Positions 12,431-22,052 of a DNA stretch of 64,000 bases are shown one piece after another (position 1 is the stretch's first letter; every line of letters begins with the position of its first letter). The notes below the pieces were generated by a model. It searched no databases and was not told where the DNA came from. It saw nothing but the letters and a program-made list of their open reading frames with translations. The stretch is from Steinernema hermaphroditum (taxonomy: Eukaryota > Nematoda > Chromadorea > Rhabditida > Steinernematidae), in the NCBI GenBank assembly GCA_030435675.1, contig CM059621.1, forward strand, positions 9,176,001 through 9,240,000, given 5' to 3'. The position numbers were made by a program, and so were the translations under genes.

Positions 12431-14897
12431 GAACATTTTGCGCACCGAACGGCTACGATTATGTGAGAAAAAAACCCGGGAGAAAAAAAACCCCGGGAGA
12501 AAAAAACCCAGCTATAACAGTGACACCCGCTAAACGTACGTGGTCTCGCACGGAAGCATTCGAACCAATGAAACCAATACCGTACGAAATCGGGGAATGA
12601 GCGCCCAGGACCTGCATGATCATCGGTGAGTTTCATTCGCAAATTACGAAGCAGTACCGCTTGGACAGTATACTATACCGTATCCTACGTGTCTGTTTTT
12701 CAGATGTATACTCGAATAACGCTCGGAAGAAGCCAGAAGGGTGGGGATGTGCTGCTCTACAACAGCGTCTCGCACCCAGGACACACCTACACGTTCTGTA
12801 TCAAGTCGCGGAATGTAGATGCGATGACCATCAGATGCCAGGGCTGCCTAAGCACCAATGTCCAATTCAAGAAGGAGGGCACTGCTGCGAAGCCGGTCCC
12901 GTACATCCGTATCGTAAACGACCAATGGACGGAAGATCCGGATAATCCGAAGAACAGGCACTTCTGCGTGTCCAGCCGTGTAGTGGACACGAGCACATCT
13001 CTTGTCGCCGCTCGACAAATATATCGGTTAGTTCTATATCAAGTTCTAATAAAAGTAATCATTTTAGAAAAGCTGCGCAAGCGTGTGATGTCGACTCCAA
13101 ACGTCCGAAATCGGCTCATAACAACATGGCGGCTGGCGTCGTGAATGAACTCAACCAGATTTTTCCGACGCACGACGAGGAACTCCACAGAGCTGTGAAC
13201 TTGAAGCTCCCAACGAAAGCAAATTCACGACGGGCGTTTTCATACCACAACTTGAAGAGTTTCGATATCATCGACGATCCGTACGCAGATCTACCTGAGG
13301 AATTACAGGTCAGCTCACAAGTCATACGAAAAAAAATTGTGCTTTTAGGCGGCTTTGTCGCCCCGTCCGACCGATACTGGAAATCCGGCGGCTGGCAATC
13401 GCTGGATCATATATCATGCACAAGACAGGAACGAGCCGCCAATGATTGTGATGGCAAGCGTCGCTGGTCTCGCCTGTCTTCACGACGTTGAACACGTCGC
13501 ATGCGACGGTAACTTCAAATACAACCCAAAGTACAAGGATGACTGCAGTTTTTATCAAATATACTCGATGCATTCCATTTACCAAGTAGGGTGGCAACAG
13601 ATTTTGAAATAAGTAAAGCTCCATACTTTCAGGATCTTCCACAACGATCCGAATCAGTGCTCTCCGTTATCGCACTACTGCCCTCGAAGGACAGAGAAGT
13701 CTACCAGAAGCTGTTTACCGAAGTGAAAGACGCGCTGATCGCAGAATTTGGCGATTTGGGGATGCCTAAGCGATTCCATTTCGACATGGAAATTTCAGCG
13801 ATGAATGCATGCAGACAGGTTTTTCCGGAATCCCGCATAACTACGTGCTACTTCCACTTTGCTAAAGTAGGTCCTGTTTATACTGGTAGATCTGTTATTA
13901 AACTCTTTAGAACATTATGGACAAAGTGCATCGTGTGGGACTACGAGATTACTACGCTGACCGTGATGACACATCGATGTACAACTTGATCAGAATCTTC
14001 ATCGGAAGTGCACTTCTACCCAGGGACTTGTTCGACGAGCGGATATGGCCATATATCGAAAGAAAAATGCCTCAAGGACGCGACTCCGCCGAAGAAGCCA
14101 CTGTTCGCAGCTTTGCGACTAACTACGTTGGTGACTACTGGAAGAACCATAGATCAAATACTTGGGATCAATTTGACAATGACGGGCCACGGACGACAAA
14201 TCATGCTGAGGGATGGCATAACCAACTCCGGTCGTTATTTCCTGCAGTGCATCCTCAATTAGGACTATTCCTGAAAGAGATGCGGAAGGAAGTCAATAGT
14301 CAAGCCATCAGAGGCGAAGAACTCTTCAAGGGTCAGGATCTGCCGAAACTCCGAAGAAGAGACAATAGTCGGGCTGAAGAACGGATGCTCGTCGCGAAAA
14401 CTAAGTTGATTAACGCGATCGCTTCGCTGAACGACCGCGAATTGAACATATTGGTAGGGTCTAGCATTTTCTCATTGACCATATTATTGTTCTAGGAGTT
14501 TGTACGGTACTGCAAGCACCAAGCTAAGAATTGCTCAGCGAAAACGATCACAAGTTTGTTGGTACCCGGTTCTGGAAACCAATCGGATGACGAGTTCGAT
14601 CTCGTCCTGGACCCAGAGAAGCCACCGTGGATAACAGACGATGAGTTGATGCTCGACTTTGGGGATTAGCAAGAACATATCGGATTTGTGTACTTCTTGT
14701 TATGTTATCACGTTTCTTAAATTGCTAACCGGTTTGGAAAAGCTTCGCGGGTGTCACTGTTATAGACGATGAGTTGATGCTTTTCTCCCGGGTTTTTTTC
14801 TCCCAGGGTTTTTTTCTCCCGGGTCTTTTTCTCCCGGGTTTTTTTCTCCCGGGTTTTTTTTCTCCAACAACCACGGCCACGAGGCACGCAAGATTGA
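12431..14897 (+). mobile_element. Mutator-like (MULE) DNA transposon with tandem-repeat termini
   Basis: A transposase gene (12704-14669) sits between inverted ends. On the left, at about 12463-12510, copies of GGGAGAAAAAAACCC run in tandem and are followed by TATAACAGTGACACCCGC (12513-12530). On the right, the reverse complement of that word (14747-14764) is followed by about five units of CTCCCGGGTTTTTTT (14783-14866). Further outward the ends still resemble each other with mostly transition differences (left from about 12437, right to about 14893), so the inverted repeat is longer than the tandem block. A 13-bp direct repeat AAAGTTATTTCGC lies at 12300-12312 and 14899-14911. It may mark the insertion, but it is longer than the 8-11 bp usual for MULEs and its left copy is not adjacent to the left end. 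Outer edges are approximate. Confidence 0.8.
12704..14669 (+). CDS. MULE transposase with FLYWCH-like N-terminal zinc finger
   Basis: DDE transposase expected to cut and paste the surrounding element. Splicing by frame gives an uninterrupted protein: 12704-13026, then after introns at about 13027-13067, 13309-13350, 13587-13632, 13868-13911 and 14455-14495, to TAG at 14667-14669. The N-terminal region (GGDVLLYNSVSHPGHTYTF, then RCQGC and a later His-Phe-Cys) is a FLYWCH/WRKY-GCM-like finger. The catalytic core shows the family motifs: ACDGNFKYN (first Asp), FHFDMEISAMNA with CYFHFAK (second Asp plus CxFH), and TTNHAEGWHNQLR (Glu). All three acidic residues are present and no frame is broken, so the gene may be functional. 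The start is uncertain: the ATG follows a TTTTTCAG acceptor, and an upstream exon around 12600 is possible. Confidence 0.85.
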
Positions 14898-15252
14898 GAA
14901 AGTTATTTCGCTTGTAAGCTAGGTGATTTTGAGCTAACATGAAAGTAACAGGAAGTCAGAACTTCGACCGTTTTCCGAACGGTTTTGTATTTCACTGAAG
15001 GAATGCGTGGCGCTGATCAGTTTGCAGGCAACATGAGAACTGTTACCGATCATAATCGGTGCAAATCTGAAGATACGAGTAACTGAAGATCTGGCAAGAC
15101 CGGTGTCCTAACGTGTGACATTTACTACTTGGCCGCGGACGGAAAAATGAGCTGTCGCAGATGCAATGGATCTTTCCCATCTTCCACGACCTTCTATATA
15201 GACAGTCTATGTTAAACCCTTTAAATAGCCTTGTGTTGTCTATATTGTCAGT
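14898..15252. other. Spacer between MULE and dispersed repeat
   Basis: No gene seen. It carries one copy of the 13-bp direct repeat (14899-14911) that also lies left of the MULE. Confidence 0.4.
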
Positions 15253-15784
15253 CTCTTGACTAGATTTTCACGATTTTCACGATTTTATTTCGCGAATCAA
15301 AGGCATTATGCCTTGCGCGACACCGAAAATAGACAAACAGAGGATGTCGGGAATACAGCTTCATCCCTGGCGCGGCGTAGATGTCGAACCGGTGGTTGGC
15401 GGAGAGCTTCATGGGGCTTCTGGGAATCGGCAAATCTTCGGATTCAGGAGCGGAAGATCGTTTGCGGCACAGCGCACGCTTCTGTGCTCGAATCTGATGG
15501 TCCGTGGTCCGGGAGTTGCGTCTTCGATGGTGGTGGCGTCCTCAGAGCGTCGGCGACCTTCGGGATGACTTCTCACGTGGCCGGATTCTTGACGTTAGAC
15601 ATCTTGTTGTCAGCGGTGGTGGGACTACGGCTTCCGGGTGTCCCAATTCCCTCTGGAAGCCGGAAAACTCATACATGCCACGGGGTTTGCCATCTGACCG
15701 ACCAGACACTCAGAGAGCGACCGGAGGGACCGGAGGGACCGACCGCTCACCACCGCGACACGAGTGAGAGATCCTCTTGACTAG
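15253..15784. repeat. 0.5-kb dispersed repeat, copy A, flanked by 11-bp direct repeats
   Basis: About 510 bp that is clearly homologous, in inverse orientation, to 58.10-58.65 kb. Shared blocks include CCTTGCGCGACACCG/CCTTGCATGACACCG, CGCCAAGC-rich stretches and AATTCCCTCTGGAAGCC. Copy A lies between two perfect 11-bp direct repeats, CTCTTGACTAG (15253-15263 and 15774-15784), which look like a target-site duplication. Ends are not clearly inverted and no poly(A) is seen. Long ORFs exist on both strands, but their frames are not kept between the two copies, so I do not call a protein. Confidence 0.75.
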
Positions 15785-16518
15785 GTGTAACATAAATCAG
15801 TTGTGTTGCACTTTCCCTCTCTCTGCTTTAGTGAACAGGTTGGTCCTGTCACACCCCCTTTCAGATCTCCCCGACAAGACTCGCGTGGCGCTCTTCGGAA
15901 TTAAGGCGAGCCGGTGGAGTAAATACAATATGAGCCGTTTGACACGCCGAAGGGTGATTTACGCCAATTTTACCGGTCTTCGGTGATAGGTTCGGAGGAT
16001 AGGTTAAGCTGCGACTCGGCTAGTCCCACCACGAAAACGCAAACACTTTTGAAGTTGCATACTGCCAAACCTTCTTGAGTGGGTGAGGAGGAAAAGGGTG
16101 TCTACCAGGGCTGCGCAACTTTTGAGTTTTGAGTGTTTGGCAAAACTCGACCCAAAACTCGGCCTTAAAACACTGTTCATGCCGGACGTGAGCGGCTCTT
16201 TTCGCCGGCATCACTGACACTGGCCAATCGCCGAAGGTCGACGACAGCCGACAATTTCCAATTTTCCTATTTTTTGTTCCTAAACTTAAATGGCTTTCTG
16301 GAAGGCTTTGCCGAAGAAGCCAACATTCCCGATGTAGCCATCTCTGAAAGATCAATAATTACGGTATCTCATTATTTTCATACATTATTGTCATATTTAT
16401 TCATTCATACTCATACAAAAAAAATATTTTTCTTTTTTGAAATCCCATTGTCAGAGAAAAAAGAAAAATAACGAGACACCGTAGTTATTGATCGTTCAGG
16501 GCAAAACTGCCGGGTCAC
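15785..16518. other. Spacer, no gene seen
   Basis: Mixed-composition non-coding DNA between two repeats. A run of ATTTTTC/GAAAAAT-rich sequence lies near 16400-16480. Short ORFs lack support. Confidence 0.4.
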
Positions 16519-16704
16519 TGACAAGGGAAGGCTCCCAAGTGCCAGACGCGGATCGGGTTGAGATATGGTGGGGGTGATAGAGCTTGGTGTGGGCAATCAC
16601 GCGCACACCGAATCCCGTGCCCTCAATCAAGGTTCACTACCTAAACACCCTTTGAAAGTTAGGCCCATGTGAATATAGTCGACTTCGGCAACGTTGATGA
16701 GAAC

Positions 16705-16784
16705 GGGCTTGTGGCCGAACTGGATAATGCCTTGATTGCCATTTTTGTGGTTCAGGTTCGACTTCGCTTGGTCCCATATTTTTT
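16705..16784 (+). ncRNA. tRNA-like unit in FB1 left arm, with Pol III-type boxes
   Basis: Box A-like TGGCCGAACTGG and box B-like GGTTCGACTTC are spaced as in a tRNA. A run of six T follows (about 16779-16784), as a Pol III terminator would. Stems are degenerate, so this is tRNA-derived rather than a working tRNA. The mirror copy lies in the right arm. Confidence 0.5.
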
Positions 16785-17481
16785 CTCTTCACTTCCTCTA
16801 CATATTTAAATTTGATTTCTTCATCGTGCTCAATCCTATCCCAACTCCAGTTATGAATGCTACCAATATTTTGATCCTCCTTGCAAGTGTACGGTGAAAC
16901 ATTTTACGCGGAGATTGAGGCGAGACTAGGGGCAAACAGTAGGCCTAGTTGAGTATATAAACTGTGCAAAAAATCGGCTGCCCATATGCGTTCTATACCC
17001 GTCAAAAGACGATCCGGTATTCCTTCTCATCGACGTCACATTCGTTTCTCACCAGTGATTCCCAAACGGCAAAGTGTATACTTAAGCTTACAATTTTGTT
17101 GTGGTTGCAAAGTGTTCATCCAGACAACCTAGGACAACGATCCAATAGATCGCTATCCGACTATCAGAGAGACCTTAAGTACACAATAGACCACTTGGGA
17201 ATCACTGGTGGGAAACGGATTTCTAGTTGCGTGGAAAGAATACCGGATCGTCTTTTGACGGATATAGAGCGCATATGGGCAGCCGATTTTTTGCACAGTT
17301 TATATACTCAACTAGGCCTACTGTTTGCCCCCCTGTTTGTCTCGCCTCAATCTCCGCGTAAAATGTTTCACCGTACTCTTGCAAGGAGGATCAAAATATT
17401 GGTAGCATTCATAACTGAAGCTAAGATAGGATTGAGTGCGAGGAAGCAAACAAATTTAAATATGTTGGAGAAGTGAGAAGA

Positions 17482-17560
17482 AAAAATATGGGCCGGAGCG
17501 AAGTCGAACCTGAACCACAAAAATGTCGGCCAAGGCACTATCCAGTTCGGCCATAAGCCC
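17482..17560 (-). ncRNA. tRNA-like unit in FB1 right arm
   Basis: Inverted counterpart of the unit at 16705. It keeps TGGCCGAACTGG and GGTTCGACTTCG, begins GGGC and ends GCCC (partial acceptor-like pairing), and is followed on the minus strand by a run of six T (17484-17489 complement). Confidence 0.5.
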
Positions 17561-17854
17561 GTTCTCATCAACGTTGCCGAAGTCGACTATATTCGTATGG
17601 GCCTAACTTTCGATGGGTGTTTAGGTAGTGAACCTTGATTGAGGGCACGGGATTCGGTGTGCGCATGACTGCCCACACCAAGCTCTATCACCCCACCATA
17701 TCTCAACCCGATCCGCGTCTGGCACTTGGGAGCCTTCCCTTGTGAGAGGGCATCTGATTTTCTCTCTCGTCGTCTGCTAGCGCTCCCCGCGAACGGTCGG
17801 AATTGTCCCTAGTATATATTGCGGCCGACCGGGTTTGTAGACTTCGGCTCGTGA

Positions 17855-18056
17855 TAGGGTTTGGACGATCGTCGGCCGATCGTCGGCGGGTGACACTCGT
17901 GAATGGGTGTTCACAAACGCGGCCCGACGCGATACGACACGACGGTCGCCCGACCGTCGGCAGACGGTCGCGTCGCGTCGGCGCGCTCGTGAACATCGAT
18001 CGGCTGTGATCGCGTCGTGTCGCGTCGCGTCGGGGGGTTCGTGAACGCAGCTCGAG
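17855..18056. repeat. CG-rich palindromic repeat, copy 2
   Basis: Same word set as 11374-11535: CGTCGGCCGATCGTCGG, CGTGAATGGGTGTTCAC, and a right end GCGTCGGGGGGTTCGTGAAC. That right end mirrors the left end of copy 1, which suggests GCGTTCACGAACC as the family terminus. Confidence 0.6.
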
Positions 18057-19360
18057 TCAGAAACATTCGGCGAAGCCGTGGGAGCGGAGAACCCGTTCGG
18101 AGTGCGGATCCCAAGATCCGTCGTTAGGAGTGCGCGTGCGGTTCCGCTAATTGGCACTTTCGTTTCTCTATCATTAAGGCCTTTGTGGGATTCGAAGGCC
18201 GGAGAGGAGAAGGGTACTGTAGCCACTTGTAAAGTGGCACTTCCTCCGTTTGTGAGAAATATTTCGGTTTTAGTGGGGCGGAAGTGTAGATAGGAGATCT
18301 CCAGTTTGTGTTTTGGTCGATTATAACAACGCTTTATGACTCGATCCGTTGGTTTTGGCCGTTATGACTGCTCTCGAAGTCGCGGAAGCGACTGAGAAAT
18401 GTCTCTGGGCGCAGGAAGTTGGATTTCGATCGGGATCTTGTGGGATCGAGTTGATCAACCAGGAACGGATCTGCACCACAAGCGATCTTCATATCAATTC
18501 TAAGATACGGTCACTACGTTGACCATAAGGTGGCCGCAAGGAGCAAACGTGTTGTTGTTGTTTTGACCACATCTCAGGTTCTAATGGTGGCGGGGCACAG
18601 CTGTAATTAACTTGTCCAAACAGAGTCGTTTACAATAAGTTTTAGAGGCGGTGTCGACTTTCACATACACAACGTTTAAGAGGTATCGTGTGACGGCCAA
18701 CACACGCGCGTTTAAAGTTTTTCCAGTGTGTTCTGCGAAAAAAAAACCTCGTGGGACCGTCAAGCATCGGGGAAGTAAAGGCTCTAAACCAAACCGTACC
18801 TACAGTAGCCACTGAATTAGATCTTGGAATGCATTTGATTGTCCTGTCCCGTCCTGTCCCAAATAGACATCAAAGTTTCGATGTTTGATCTGGAGGGCGT
18901 CAAGCGTGCAAGAAAGTGCTTTTTTCTCGCCCCGTGGCTCTCTTGTGATCACTTTCAAGTGCTTTAGAGCGCCGCTCCAAATTTCACAAAATATTTGTTT
19001 TTCCCGGCTTGACCAGAGGCTCCTCCCCGCGCACACCTAATCCCTCTCGGCCAGTGCAAACAGCGCGCGCCTCGCGCACTCTCCTCAAGAGGATATCTCA
19101 AATCCTACAAGTTTCTTCGTAATCTCCGCTCCTTGAAATTTGACTGACCGCGCGGGGAGGGGGGGGGGTCCCTCTCCAGCGGTCAGCGCCGTGTTCACAC
19201 CTCAGTTATGACTGATTGGCGCACCTCGACGATCCGCTAATTCCGCCCGAGGCCCCGAGGCGTCCGTCAAGGTCGCCCGCGTGTTTCCCTATTAGCCCCC
19301 ATTGAGTCTTCGCTTTTGTGACGACCGGTTCCTCTTCCAGACAGAAGAGTCCATCGCCCA
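18057..19360. other. Spacer upstream of the cadherin gene
   Basis: No gene recognised. It probably holds the promoter of the gene starting at 19361. A G-run of nine bases lies near 19160. Confidence 0.45.
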
Positions 19361-21836
19361 ATGAACTCCTCCATGCGGGCAGTCTTCTGGGGCCTCCTCT
19401 CCGTCCTCGGTGTCCTGACCTCCGAGGCATGTCTCCTCGAGAACGACCGCAACTCCGTGTACGTATCCGTCTTCGAGGACCTCAAGATAGGCGCCACGCT
19501 GGCGGACCTGCCAGTAATCGGAAGGTCCTTCGGCCCCGACGCCACGATCCAGCTGAAACTGGCTCCGGGCCAGGAGGACCTCGTGGATCTGGACGCCGCA
19601 GCGAAGAAGCTCATCCTCCAGAAGGAGCTCGATCGAGAGAAGGCATGGCCAATCGTATTAGGCGGTGAACCGCATCTTCCAGGGTCCCAGCAGGCTGGAG
19701 GTGGTGGTGGAGTGCCGCTCTCTCGACGACAAGACCTTCCCCCAGGTGAACATCTCCACCTTCGTCACCGTGAAGGACGTCAACGACAACCCGCCGCGCT
19801 TCGACCAGTCGGAGTACTGCATCCAGATGCCTGAGGAGCTCCCGAACGACACGATCGTCTTCGTGGACTTCGAGGCAGTCGACGACGACCAGCTCGGGCC
19901 CAACAGCTTCGTCAACTACCGTATCACTCGAGGCGCCGAATACCTCGTCATCCCGGACCCGAGTCGCCCCGTTATCGCCATCGCCGGGAGGATCGACTTC
20001 GAGAAGATACACCGTTTCGAGGCCGGGATCGAGGCGTTCGACTCGGGAGTGCCCCAGCTCAAGACTACCGTACCTCTTCACGTTACCGTAGTCGACGTTG
20101 ACGACCAGAACCCTGTCTTTAGTAGCCAGAGCTACTACGCGAACTCCATGGAGGTGGGGACGCCTCTGAATTCCTCTAGATGCCGTCCGTTTAGGGAAAC
20201 ATCTTCGAGGTTCTTCCGGAGGCGATCAAGGCGAAGGACGGCGACACCCTCGAAGCCAGCATACAGTACGAACTCTCGGGAGGTGAGTGTCTTCGGGAAA
20301 AGCTCGGCGACTCAGAGACGCTTTAGCGCACCACGAGAGCTTCACCATCGACTCCAAAGGCGTCGTCCGCCTCGTGAACGACTCCGTCATCGCGACGACC
20401 CTTCTTGTCCACGTAACGCCAGATTCATCTGACTTCTCTCCCCATCCGATGTGTTTAGGCGTTCGAGACGGAGCATCCCGAGCGGAAGGCGACGGCGATG
20501 CTCCGGATCGCTGAGCAGTCCTCCATCGAGTTCGAGCACTCGCTCTACTCCATCCAGGTGGGCCTTTTTCTTTTGGCGATGCTCACGTCACGGACGATCA
20601 TAACGGTGACCGTCGAAGGAGCCTTTGATGCCGAAACAAACAAACAGGCGACGTCTGTCCGTCGTCGTTGGTCAAGGGTCCTCGATAGTGAGTGCAAACA
20701 GGCGCATTGTCGAGTTAGGGAAGTCCCCTCGGAAATCGTACCTTCTCGTAACCGAGTAAAGTCACAGAGAGCGCCCCTTTCTTCCGAAAACAAAAGATGC
20801 ACTTCAGATCACTTCTTCCATGTCTGTCGACTCCGAGATCCTCCAGGTCAAAGCGACCTCCACCTCTGGTGCCTCGAAGCTCCGCTACAGTATCCTCAAC
20901 GACGAAGGCGGCGTCCTCCGCGTCGAGGAACGCTCCGGGAAGATCTTCCTGAAGTCGCCTCTGACGTCCGGTAAGTACGCCTTCACGATAAGCGCCACCG
21001 ACGGAAAGACGGTACTTTGGTCCGGAGGTACCGTAACCCAGAGTCCTTTCAGCGTGGGTGGTCCAGAGTGGAGTTCAGCGTCGACCGGGTGAACTCCCAC
21101 GTTCCTGAGTTCGATCAGATGGAGTACTTCTTCGAGATGAAGAGCGCCAACCTCATCGGACAGGTTCGCGCCACCGACGAAGATGAGGGGGATACGGTAG
21201 TCTACCATCTGCTCAACCTCCAGACGTTTGTCCCACGACCGGCCACCTCCCCTACCGTAATCATTCTAGGATCTTCGCCATCGATGACGATGGAATGCTG
21301 AGTCGACACGCCGCCATCGCCTCCTTCGAGCCTGACGTCTACGAGCTCGTGGTCCTCGCCGAGGATACGGTAGGCCACCGCCAGTTCGTCACCGTCGTTG
21401 TGACGGTCCTGAATGCTACCGTAATCTCGGTGACCTCGCTACTGACGTTGGGCATCTTTGTCCTTCTCGTCGTCCTCTTCGTCATCATCGTTTGCACGAT
21501 CACGCGTCGTTGCGTCTCCTGGTAGGCCCCCCCTCCGGAACTCCTACCACACTCCCCCACAGCATCACGAAAGCGCGGCGCAACAAAGTGTGCTGGATGA
21601 GCAAGACGGGCGACAACGGCGTCGTCCTGAGTGGATCGGTCCCCACGGAGATCGAGAGCCGGACGTGCTCCTCGGCCAGGTCTTGCCACTCGAAGTTCTC
21701 AGACGAGAAGGACCGCGACATCGCCGACCTCTACGCGGCGACTTCCGTAGCGTCGCCGGCCAGAATCCGCGGCGCCCATCTGGTGCCGGTTACGGTGACC
21801 ACCTCTCGCAGCGGTCCGCCCACTATCTACTTCTGA
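19361..21836 (+). CDS. Small cadherin-repeat transmembrane protein
   Basis: Type I membrane adhesion-like protein of about 642 residues. Exons: 19361-19642, 19683-20153, 20195-20282, 20327-20412, 20459-20557, 20808-21011, 21053-21225, 21270-21521, 21563-21836; phases agree throughout. The signal peptide (about residues 1-23) ends near SEA. Extracellular cadherin repeats are recognised by LDRE, VKDVNDNPPRF (calcium-binding DxNDN) and VDVDDQNPVF, with later degenerate repeats (RVNSHVPEF, ATDEDEGDTVVYH). One TM follows (TLGIFVLLVVLFVIIVCTI), then a cytoplasmic tail of about 95 residues without a catenin-binding signature that I recognise. The first intron only works as a 40-bp GC-AG intron (19643-19682). 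AATAAA is at about 21890. The exact nematode cadherin orthologue is not clear. Confidence 0.8.
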
Positions 21837-22052
21837 GCGATACGAGTGCCTTCCTCTCCGAGATCTCTTCTTCTACTTATTGAGATACAAATAAAATTTA
21901 TTTTTGAGCATTTAGTGTTTCGATTTGTAAGGCATCTGGGGCAAACGACGTGTACATACCCGCATGGAGGGGGACGAGGCGTGGGCGATCAAGAAAGTAG
22001 TTACTATGGATAAATCTGAAAGAAAGCGCTCTGTTCGGGGTGCGCACCGGAC

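Larger units (their letters stand above)
16522..17742. mobile_element. Foldback element FB1 (CAAGGG family), 1.22 kb
   Basis: Two inverted arms of roughly 565 bp (16522 to about 17085, and about 17177 to 17742) around a loop of about 90 bp. Outermost bases are CAAGGGAAGGCTCCCAAGTG and its reverse complement. TGA lies immediately outside both ends (16519-16521 and 17743-17745), which fits a 3-bp target duplication. Each arm contains a tRNA-like unit (listed separately). An internal arm segment (ACTGTGCAAAA, GGCTGCCC and flanks) is shared with element FB2 at 47.8 kb. No transposase is encoded, so it would be non-autonomous. Confidence 0.85.
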
